From the IMG/VR virus record IMGVR_UViG_3300027996_000129, positions 1 to 28,550 of that record: 28,550 bases of DNA; one strand, 5' to 3'. How positions within the stretch are numbered: position 1 is the stretch's first letter; each line of letters starts with the position of its first letter. Positions 15,342 through 20,581 of the stretch are shown piece after piece. A program made the position numbers and the translations under genes. Source of the DNA: a virus. The notes under the pieces are model-generated. The model was not told where the DNA came from. It worked only from the letters and a program-made list of their open reading frames with translations, and ran no database searches.

Positions 15342-15561
15342 TTTTGTGCCTTACAATATAGAAATGGATTTCATTGGCCTGTGTGTACATATTATATTTC
15401 TCTTGTATATAGTCTTGTGCTTCGCGCTTGAACCGAAAAGACTTAACTTTGTAAGTATAGGGTCGGCCATTCTGCGAAGATACTATTCCCCACGTGGGGT
15501 CTGCTGGCTTCCGGGCGGGCCGCTTATCGTGATATCTGATGATGTACTTACCTTCTCGCAT
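15334..15561 (-). CDS. GKY-FRFKR family small protein, last in the array
   Basis: A 75-residue basic protein: N-terminus MREGKYIIRYHDKRP, centre SFRFKREAQDYIQEKY, end IHFYIVRHKNV. The first two blocks match the family; the usual EKxPxxxR end has diverged. It starts within the last 14 bases of the upstream paralogue. Function unknown. Confidence 0.78.
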   Translation of the reverse strand: MREGKYIIRYHDKRPARKPADPTWGIVSSQNGRPYTYKVKSFRFKREAQDYIQEKYNMYTQANEIHFYIVRHKNV

Positions 15562-15751
15562 GTGGTAACTTCTCTATGTATGCGACATTGTGTGGCGGGG
15601 GAGACTTTCTTCTGTTGATGTTACGTGCGTAATTCTCTGCTGGTCTCTTGAATCTAAAGTGGCCATGATATATCCACACACGTTCAGGCTCAAAGGTATG
15701 CGGATTGATCTGATGGCTCAAGATTTTGATGATGTACTTACCTTTTTTCAT
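15548..15751 (-). CDS. GKY-FRFKR family small protein
   Basis: A 67-residue protein starting MKKGKYIIKIL, with the central GHFRFKRPAENYARN and the end YIEKLPHARR. Its last four codons and stop share 14 bases with the start of the next gene: ...CATGCGAGAAGGTAA reads P-H-A-R-R-stop in one frame and M-R-E-G-K in the other. The pattern M[RK]xGKY, short beta strand, FRFKRxA helix, final FYIEK strand suggests a small alpha-beta domain. No match to a known family that I can name. Confidence 0.8.
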   Translation of the reverse strand: MKKGKYIIKILSHQINPHTFEPERVWIYHGHFRFKRPAENYARNINRRKSPPPHNVAYIEKLPHARR

Positions 15752-15965
15752 GAGGCATCTTTTCTATATAAAATTCGTATCCATCAAATACCGGAAATCC
15801 CACGCTTGCTAACAGGTGATCCAATTGGTTACGTGCATCGATAGCCAAGCGAAATCGGAAACAGCCGGGGCCATTTTTGTAGCCACCATAGTAACCCCAT
15901 TCGGATGGGTCTTCTCCGTGGTCTGGTGCTCTTCGGAATTTGATCACGTATCTACCTTTTCGCAT
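15738..15965 (-). CDS. GKY-FRFKR family small protein
   Basis: A 75-residue protein with MRKGRYVIKFRRAP, a longer Gly/Tyr-rich insert (EWGYYGGYKNGPG), CFRFRLAIDARNQ and the end YEFYIEKMPHEKR. I chose the start at 15965 because it restores the family N-terminus and gives the standard 14-base overlap; the frame from 15983 adds six unrelated residues. Its own end again overlaps the next start by 14 bases. Confidence 0.8.
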   Translation of the reverse strand: MRKGRYVIKFRRAPDHGEDPSEWGYYGGYKNGPGCFRFRLAIDARNQLDHLLASVGFPVFDGYEFYIEKMPHEKR

Positions 15966-16137
15966 AAGGCACCTTCTCCACATAAAACTTGTGATGGCCC
16001 TTACGTATCATACAATGTTGGCGTCTTTCTCTGGCATCAATTTCAGCATCACGTTTAAATCTGTACGTGGCAGAAAGAACATACCATTTAGTAGGATCAC
16101 TGTTGTGATACTTTATACACCACTTTGGTCTTCTCAT
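15952..16137 (-). CDS. GKY-FRFKR family small protein
   Basis: A 61-residue protein: MRRPKWCIKYHNSD, then SATYRFKRDAEIDARER and the end HKFYVEKVPYAKR. It starts in an ATGA overlap with the upstream paralogue (which ends KGKLGL) and ends in the 14-base overlap typical of this array. The YRFKRDA helix is the best conserved part, with basic residues on one face. Confidence 0.8.
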   Translation of the reverse strand: MRRPKWCIKYHNSDPTKWYVLSATYRFKRDAEIDARERRQHCMIRKGHHKFYVEKVPYAKR

Positions 16138-16352
16138 AATCCCAACTTCCCTTTACAATCTACCACAAAATATACCGTGTCCGCGTGTGAATAATCCTTC
16201 AATGCCCGAGTAGCATCTCGTTTGAATCGAAAGCTTGCGCCAGATATGACATAATAATCGTGCAAGACTGGATATGTCCATGTTCCCTGATCACTGTCCA
16301 CTGTTTTCATTTTAACCGTTAGGAATGCTATGTGATATCGCGGGGGTCTCAT
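16134..16352 (-). CDS. GKY-FRFKR family small protein, first in the array
   Basis: A 72-residue protein: MRPPRYHIAFLTVK, centre SFRFKRDATRALKDY, final strand VYFVVDCKGKLGL. The last residues KLGL and the following ATGAGA copy the end of the glycosyltransferase gene just upstream (AKLGL, then ATGAGA), so the junction seems to have been duplicated together with the gene. Its start overlaps that gene as ATGA. Function unknown. Confidence 0.78.
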   Translation of the reverse strand: MRPPRYHIAFLTVKMKTVDSDQGTWTYPVLHDYYVISGASFRFKRDATRALKDYSHADTVYFVVDCKGKLGL

Positions 16353-17227
16353 AACCCTAGCTTTGCCTCGTACTGCTCAATGATCTCATCTGTCAACCAA
16401 TCCTTCACATGATAATGGAATGGTCGGCTGATGTAATAGTTGTTTACGAACAGTTCACAGTTATCATTCATTCTGTTGTCTAGCCATAAGTCCCAATCAT
16501 CATCAAAATGGGTATTGGGTTCTGGCATCAGTTGTGCTAACATCTTCATGTGAACGAAGTTGAAGCCTTCAATGCATGGCTTGTACTCACGCTTCTTATC
16601 GAGTAGTCTGACTGCTAGGCCGTATGCTACATCGGTGCTGAACTCTTGCTGTCTGTATTTGCGGAGGAATTCATAGCTGTATTCTGACCAATTGTCTGCG
16701 ATCTCTTTGATAAGTTCAAAGAACTTCCAAGACTCATCGCCTTGTTTAAAGTAGGACATCGCACTGTATGCATTATACAAGTTGTTGTTCACGAATGTTT
16801 TGCGATAGAATGTCATGTCTGCCACTTGGTCTTGGAATGTTCGTACGTTGTCACAGATAGCCACGTCTTGGCGGTCTGCGATATGATCGATCAATGGCTC
16901 CATTTCATCGAAGTACAGCATGTCTGCTTCTGTCTTGATTGTTTCCTCGTATGGTGTAAGGTGCATGGATTTCCATTCGTTACGGAGTTTCCATTCACGA
17001 TCCCAATCATCATCACCCCATGGGTTTTGGATGACGTTATCGAATACCTTTTTGTACTTCTCAGGCATGTCATCTGGATCGGTGACCACGACACTGAGGT
17101 ATGGAGTTTCTTGTTGAGACAACCGTAGACTTAATGCGAGACCGTATGCTAGTCTCACGTAATCTTGTTTCTCGTTATTGATTGCGAAGGTTAAGTATCC
17201 GCGCTTACGTTTGTTTAAAGTAGACAT
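16349..17227 (-). CDS. Putative glycosyltransferase, GT8-like
   Basis: A 292-residue protein. The N-terminal strand YLTFAINNEKQDYVRLAYGL resembles the start of glycogenin/GT8-type enzymes. YLSVVVTDPDD (43-53) follows, then a helical stretch and KTEADMLYFDEM (98-109), in which the acidic triad E-A-D sits where GT8 enzymes have DxD. The C-terminal part is rich in aromatic and acidic residues with FNFVHMK. It shares the overall scheme with the protein at 18398-19207. The missing first Asp of DxD leaves activity uncertain. It starts inside the MGK gene at 17205-17375 and ends in an ATGA overlap. Confidence 0.62.
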   Translation of the reverse strand: MSTLNKRKRGYLTFAINNEKQDYVRLAYGLALSLRLSQQETPYLSVVVTDPDDMPEKYKKVFDNVIQNPWGDDDWDREWKLRNEWKSMHLTPYEETIKTEADMLYFDEMEPLIDHIADRQDVAICDNVRTFQDQVADMTFYRKTFVNNNLYNAYSAMSYFKQGDESWKFFELIKEIADNWSEYSYEFLRKYRQQEFSTDVAYGLAVRLLDKKREYKPCIEGFNFVHMKMLAQLMPEPNTHFDDDWDLWLDNRMNDNCELFVNNYYISRPFHYHVKDWLTDEIIEQYEAKLGL

Positions 17228-17375
17228 GTTTTCCTCTATGTTTCACCGATTCGTGATAGGTGATTTTGCCACTCCCTCTTCCGAATATGGTGAATGATTT
17301 CACTGGCCCAAGTCCAGAACGACGTTTCAGCATGTGTCGTTCTTGCCTTGCGTTATCTTTTAGTTGCTTACCCAT
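17205..17375 (-). CDS. MGKxxKDKxR-leader small protein
   Basis: A 56-residue protein beginning MGKQLKDNARQERHMLKRRS and ending VYFKQT. It is below normal length cut-offs. Its N-terminus matches the other four MGK proteins; the body, Gly/Ser-rich with SFTIFGRGSGKIT, matches none of them. Its ATG lies within the 8-base overlap ATGGGTAA at the end of the upstream gene, and its 3' end overlaps the glycosyltransferase start by 23 bases. Function unknown. Confidence 0.7.
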   Translation of the reverse strand: MGKQLKDNARQERHMLKRRSGLGPVKSFTIFGRGSGKITYHESVKHRGKHVYFKQT

Positions 17376-17613
17376 CTTTCACTATCCTGAAGCTTGGGGG
17401 ATCAGTTAGGTTTCCGGACCTCATTACGTCTGGTGTTGATTGTTCCTCAATAAATTTCCGTGCATCATATCTGGTTCTGAATCTAGGTTCTTGTTTGGTT
17501 ATCTTGACAAGTGGTGACTTGCCCTTGCGGTATGTGAGCCTTAAAGAATGATACATCAGTCCTTTGGTACTGGTTGTGTCCTTATCGATCACTAGATATT
17601 TGCCCGGTTTCAT
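17368..17613 (-). CDS. GKY-family small protein among the MGK genes
   Basis: An 81-residue protein with the GKY start MKPGKYLVIDKDT, a variable basic middle, RFRTRYDARKFIEE (family helix) and a final strand SFRIVKDG. It sits between two MGK-leader genes, linked by ATGA upstream and ATGGGTAA downstream, so members of the two small-gene families are interleaved. The longer middle segment (a basic loop with RKGKSPLVK) sets it apart from the tight array at 15334-16352. Confidence 0.75.
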   Translation of the reverse strand: MKPGKYLVIDKDTTSTKGLMYHSLRLTYRKGKSPLVKITKQEPRFRTRYDARKFIEEQSTPDVMRSGNLTDPPSFRIVKDG

Positions 17614-17858
17614 CTTGATATCTTCTTGGGTTTAGTCGAACGATCAACAGTCGCTGATGTGTTAATCCACACGGAAGCTGTTAGATTTCTGGTGTTGCCC
17701 CACGAGTACCCCCGTGGGCGGCGATTGAGGTATGATTTATTCGACGTGTAATTCGTGAAGTATTTCTTCCATCCACCGGGCTTTCTTGTCTTCTTCTCTG
17801 TCATGTTCCATTTTTGATTTCTTTGTTGGCGACGTTTATCTATTCTATGTTTCCCCAT
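17610..17858 (-). CDS. MGKxxKDKxR-leader small protein
   Basis: An 82-residue, very basic protein: MGKHRIDKRRQQRNQKW, then a K/R/G-rich part and a Ser/Thr-rich end (TASVWINTSATVDRSTKPKK). The leader is diverged (RIDKRR for KKDKAR). Its ATG lies within the last 14 bases of the preceding gene, whose stop codon is read from the leader's own codons. No domain recognised. Confidence 0.75.
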   Translation of the reverse strand: MGKHRIDKRRQQRNQKWNMTEKKTRKPGGWKKYFTNYTSNKSYLNRRPRGYSWGNTRNLTASVWINTSATVDRSTKPKKISR

Positions 17859-18099
17859 TGATCGTCACCTTTCCGTACCGAGTATTGAATGTGTTTGGCG
17901 GTTGTTTAGAACCACGTGACATTTTCATCTGTAAGGGAACATACGGCGCATAGAAGAATGCGGCGTCCTTCGCATTCCCACCAGCGTATTCCGTTTTCAG
18001 TGCATTGATACGTGTCCAGACCTGTGGGTTATCACAATATCTCTTGTAGGCGTCGTAGAACCCACGTTGTCTTGCCTTATCTTTTTTTGCTTTTCCCAT
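17845..18099 (-). CDS. MGKxxKDKxR-leader small protein
   Basis: An 84-residue protein: MGKAKKDKARQRGFYDAYKR leader, then CDNPQVWTRINALKTEYAGG and a C-terminal part with AFFYAPYVPLQMK. The body is unrelated to the other leader-bearing genes. It starts within the last 23 bases of the preceding gene, where the leader bases ATGGGAAAAGC also encode that gene's NGKSKKR end. Function unknown. Confidence 0.75.
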   Translation of the reverse strand: MGKAKKDKARQRGFYDAYKRYCDNPQVWTRINALKTEYAGGNAKDAAFFYAPYVPLQMKMSRGSKQPPNTFNTRYGKVTINGET

Positions 18100-18259
18100 T
18101 GCTGTCCTTGATAATGTATGTCCCGTTAGCCGTGGAATGTAGTTTGTAGGTGGTGGGCGGGTTGCCGGTGGATATCCAATCTCCCGACATTATCGGATTA
18201 CGTTGGCAGGATTTGTTGTATCGTTTTCGTCTCGCTTTATCTTTTTGTTGTTTTCCCAT
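18077..18259 (-). CDS. MGKxxKDKxR-leader small protein
   Basis: A 60-residue protein starting MGKQQKDKARRKRYNKSC at 18259; a frame from 18304 only adds a low-complexity ARAQGARAQGA stretch read from the neighbour's repeat and is rejected. The second half (GNPPTTYKLHSTANGTYIIK) looks like a beta-hairpin. Seventy bases overlap the preceding MGK gene in another frame, the longest overlap in the array, and the repeat-encoded helix of that gene runs into this leader. Confidence 0.72.
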   Translation of the reverse strand: MGKQQKDKARRKRYNKSCQRNPIMSGDWISTGNPPTTYKLHSTANGTYIIKDSNGKSKKR

Positions 18260-18405
18260 TGTATTTGCTCCTTGCGCTCTTGCTCCTTGCGCTCTTGCTC
18301 CCACATCCTATCGTTTTCAATTATCTCTTCATAAGTTAACCCTAATTGGTTGGGTCTATTTTTAAATCTGCGGTGCCTTGATTTATCTTTCTGATGCTTA
18401 CCCAT
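18190..18405 (-). CDS. MGKxxKDKxR-leader small protein with EQERK repeats
   Basis: A 71-residue highly charged protein: MGKHQKDKSRHRRFKNRPNQ, an acidic helix TYEEIIENDRMW, then the repeat EQERKEQERKEQ and a basic end. It starts at 18405, eight bases inside the end of the glycosyltransferase gene (ATGGGTAA). The EQERK repeat comes from a 15-base tandem duplication. Its tail after the repeat is an out-of-frame reading of the next gene's leader, suggesting extension into that gene by loss of an earlier stop. Confidence 0.72.
   Translation of the reverse strand: MGKHQKDKSRHRRFKNRPNQLGLTYEEIIENDRMWEQERKEQERKEQIQWENNKKIKRDENDTTNPANVIR
18265..18300 (-). repeat. 15-bp tandem repeat (about 2.4 copies)
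   Basis: Two perfect 15-base units (18271-18285 and 18286-18300) and a 6-base partial copy encode EQERK repeats in the MGK gene. The unit length is a multiple of three, so copy-number change keeps the frame. Confidence 0.9.
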
Positions 18406-19207
18406 ATAACTCTTCAAACCTCGATTGATACTGTTTGATCTGTTGCTTTTGTATCAAGTGAAGGTTCTGTCCGTGTAGTACCACCGGCCAAGGATCATTC
18501 GGATTGTTCAATACGATTTTCTCGTAGTCCAATGCTATGATCTCATCTTCCCAGCTATTGATCTGTTGTACTGGCAATGGTTTAATGAAGTTGTGTGCGG
18601 CACCGCCTATGATGTGGGCAGTGATGGTCATGATATAATCATTCCGTACGAGCTTGCTGCCCACGCCATATACAGAGGCATAATATTTATAATTCTGTTG
18701 TACTTCCTTTGCTAACTCATAGAATTCTTTTACAAACGGATTATGCTTCTTGAAATAGCATGCGGTGAACCAATACATGTTTGGGTACCCGATTCCGAGC
18801 ACGGTGTTCAACAGTCCCTCTGGCCATTGCGTTGCTTGTCTGGCTTTGCTGTTCATTAACATAGTCTCAGAGCATCCCCATATAGAATCCAGAGCACGGT
18901 TTTGTACTAGGTAGTCGGTGTCCAATACGAGGGTTTCATCGAATGGCGTGATGTCGAACACATCCAATCGATTGATGTTGAAATAGTCATGGTGTTTGCC
19001 ATCTTCGTATCGGCGGATGTTTCCTGCGTCGAAGTCAATGTTTATGATTTCATCGAAGCGATCAGTGTCGGGTGTTTCTGATTTATCACAGATCAACGCC
19101 ACCGGCACATCCATGAAATGTTTGACCAGTAATGCTGCTACTTCGGCTTGCGCTATGTAATCGAAGAAGCCGTTGTTCTTTGCGTAGAAGACAACACCTT
19201 TAGTCAT
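18398..19207 (-). CDS. Putative glycosyltransferase, GT8-like, with DTD motif
   Basis: A 269-residue protein. The N-terminal strand VVFYAKNNGFFDYIAQAEVA, then VPVALICDKS and the acidic motif TLVLDTDYLV (DxD at 96-98) fit a GT8/nucleotide-sugar transferase layout, with WFTACYFKKHNPF and a late HIIGGAAHNF block. It is related in scheme to the protein at 16349 but keeps the full DxD. It starts with an 8-base ATGACTAA overlap with the upstream gene and is followed by the MGK array. Acceptor unknown. Confidence 0.65.
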   Translation of the reverse strand: MTKGVVFYAKNNGFFDYIAQAEVAALLVKHFMDVPVALICDKSETPDTDRFDEIINIDFDAGNIRRYEDGKHHDYFNINRLDVFDITPFDETLVLDTDYLVQNRALDSIWGCSETMLMNSKARQATQWPEGLLNTVLGIGYPNMYWFTACYFKKHNPFVKEFYELAKEVQQNYKYYASVYGVGSKLVRNDYIMTITAHIIGGAAHNFIKPLPVQQINSWEDEIIALDYEKIVLNNPNDPWPVVLHGQNLHLIQKQQIKQYQSRFEELYG

Positions 19208-19553
19208 CTATTACCAACTCCTTGACATCATCCAAGTCTTGTTGTATATGTTGATGCTTATTGTACACGTCAGTCATCACAGCAAAATACTGATCAGTCA
19301 TGTCATCCATGAATGCTTGTAAATCCATTACTAGAATGGGGATGTTGTGATTGTCGGTGAGTACTGATGCATTAACGCCGGAACGTAATACCAAATCGAC
19401 AAAGTTCATCAATGTCGGTGTGATAGTGAACAACCCGCCGTCTCTACCAATCGCAAGTTTCTCTACTGTTAGTTGTTGTAGTAACTCACGTTGGTTGATG
19501 TGAAATTGTCGTGTTCGATATGCGTCAAACTTTGTTTTTGATTCGGATTTCAT
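19200..19553 (-). CDS. Conserved phage protein, 117 residues
   Basis: The N-terminus is basic (MKSESKTKFDAYRTRQFH), followed by QLTVEKLAIGRDGGLFTITP, a helix (NFVDLVLRS), then an acidic C-terminal helical part (DDMTDQYFAVMTDVYNKH). The Gly-Gly-x-Phe-x-x-x-P segment followed by a helix resembles small conserved proteins of T4-like marine phages of unknown function, recalled by pattern only. A strong ribosome binding site (AGGAG) lies eight bases before the ATG but is buried in a predicted hairpin. It is the first gene after the internal promoter, and so may set the expression of the small-gene operon. Confidence 0.68.
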   Translation of the reverse strand: MKSESKTKFDAYRTRQFHINQRELLQQLTVEKLAIGRDGGLFTITPTLMNFVDLVLRSGVNASVLTDNHNIPILVMDLQAFMDDMTDQYFAVMTDVYNKHQHIQQDLDDVKELVIDD

Positions 19554-19557
19554 GTTA

Positions 19558-19591
19558 CACTCCTGCTATATTTAATGATTATACAGGAGTG
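19558..19591 (-). promoter_or_regulatory. Hairpin covering the ribosome binding site
   Basis: On the minus strand CACTCCTG (19584-19591) and CAGGAGTG (19558-19565) form a perfect 8-bp stem with an 18-base AT-rich loop. The second arm contains the AGGAG of the gene at 19553. A transcript reading through from the virion genes would hide the site, while one starting in the loop would lack the first arm and leave it open. Confidence 0.7.
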
Positions 19592-19606
19592 CCCGATGTT
19601 TTACAA
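19578..19606 (-). promoter_or_regulatory. Sigma70-like promoter inside the hairpin region
   Basis: TTGTAA (19601-19606), a 17-base spacer and a perfect TATAAT (19578-19583) on the minus strand. The -10 box occupies the hairpin loop, so initiation about seven bases later would remove the first stem arm. The -35 matches four of six consensus bases. Confidence 0.6.
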
Positions 19607-19614
19607 TTTATTTA

Positions 19615-20550
19615 TTAGCTGCCGCCAGAAGACCATGTTTCGAATTCGGATACGGTAGGGGCTGTGGTTGTGTACAGGGATGACTTACGAGTTGACCATG
19701 TTGTATTTGCGCCAGCGGCAACGACATCATCAAAACCGGTGTAATCATCAGTAAGTGTACATTTTATACGAACCACGTTATTGGAAACTGTTGTGAACTT
19801 AGCTTCCACCAGAACCGAGTTTGCGGTATACGGCGATGCGCCAATGGTGGTGCCGGTGTAAATGGTTGCATATGTTCCCGTTAGGTCAGAGTGACCTACT
19901 GTGGTAGACGGGGTACCTGCATCGCCAGATCGATTAGTTGAACTTACGCCAAATGTGATTGTTCCAACACGGGCCGATAGCACTGTATTCCAATCATTAT
20001 CGTGAGCAGTTCCGATAGGATTGGTATATAATAGAATAATTTGACCACCACTATTAAAGAATGCTCTACCAGTATCTTCATCGGCAAAGGTAAAATCGAG
20101 TTCTTGTGCAATTTCAACACCCCACGATGTACCACGATCTGCGGTCAATGTGGTTCCGGAGGTAGTCTGTTGTGCTACATCTACGTCCAAATAGTTGGCA
20201 TTTGTTGATGTAACTGCGGCTGAAAGGTTATTAAGTGCAGTTAATCCGTCGATTGACCATGTTCCTGCTGCTGGAACAACGCCATCAAATGCGTCGGCGC
20301 GATCACCTGTTGATTGGGTTACTGAGTCCATATTTGGCAGAACGGCTGATCCGCCTTGGTGTTTGTCTGCTTTGTGAACCGCTGCCAAAATCGCGTTGAT
20401 TTCGGACGCTTGAATTGTTCCGGATACCGAAGCAACGGTAGATTGCCCATATCCTTTGTCTCCAGTGCCTGTTCCCAAGTATGAGTTCACGGTGGTCACG
20501 AACCCATTTAAGTCCGCTGCAGTTATTGTATTGCCTGTCGAATACGTCAT
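19615..20550 (-). CDS. Virion surface/tail protein
   Basis: A 311-residue protein rich in Thr, Ser, Gly and Ala and poor in charge, with many short beta strands. The N-terminal part (ITAADLNGFVTTVNSYLG, ASEINAILAAVHKADKHQGG) is helical and could be an attachment domain. The remainder resembles tail or capsid decoration proteins of marine myoviruses, including the FFNSGGQIILLY stretch that I recognise from such proteins. A TATAAATA late-promoter octamer lies 24 bases before the start, and TAAGGA is the ribosome binding site. It is the last gene of the virion module. Confidence 0.62.
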   Translation of the reverse strand: MTYSTGNTITAADLNGFVTTVNSYLGTGTGDKGYGQSTVASVSGTIQASEINAILAAVHKADKHQGGSAVLPNMDSVTQSTGDRADAFDGVVPAAGTWSIDGLTALNNLSAAVTSTNANYLDVDVAQQTTSGTTLTADRGTSWGVEIAQELDFTFADEDTGRAFFNSGGQIILLYTNPIGTAHDNDWNTVLSARVGTITFGVSSTNRSGDAGTPSTTVGHSDLTGTYATIYTGTTIGASPYTANSVLVEAKFTTVSNNVVRIKCTLTDDYTGFDDVVAAGANTTWSTRKSSLYTTTAPTVSEFETWSSGGS

Positions 20551-20573
20551 TGATAATCCTTATAATATACGCA

Positions 20574-20581
20574 TATTTATA
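20574..20581 (-). promoter_or_regulatory. T4-type late promoter octamer TATAAATA
   Basis: A perfect TATAAATA on the minus strand in a 31-base gap between two virion genes, correctly oriented with a TAAGGATTAT ribosome binding site and ATG just downstream. T4 late promoters consist essentially of this octamer, read by a phage sigma factor. Confidence 0.7.

Noticed and set aside
18260-18304. N-terminal extension ARAQGARAQGA before an MGK leader
   Set aside because: It is the out-of-frame reading of a 15-base repeat in the neighbouring gene, and the MGK leader supplies the start.
15334-18405. CRISPR array or other spaced repeat
   Set aside because: The repeats are protein-coding paralogues of unequal length with diverged DNA and no constant spacer; they read as genes.
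18684-18691. TATAAATA octamer on the minus strand
   Set aside because: It lies deep inside the glycosyltransferase gene, encoding N-Y-K-Y codons, with no ribosome binding site and gene start close by. Probably chance in an AT-rich codon run.
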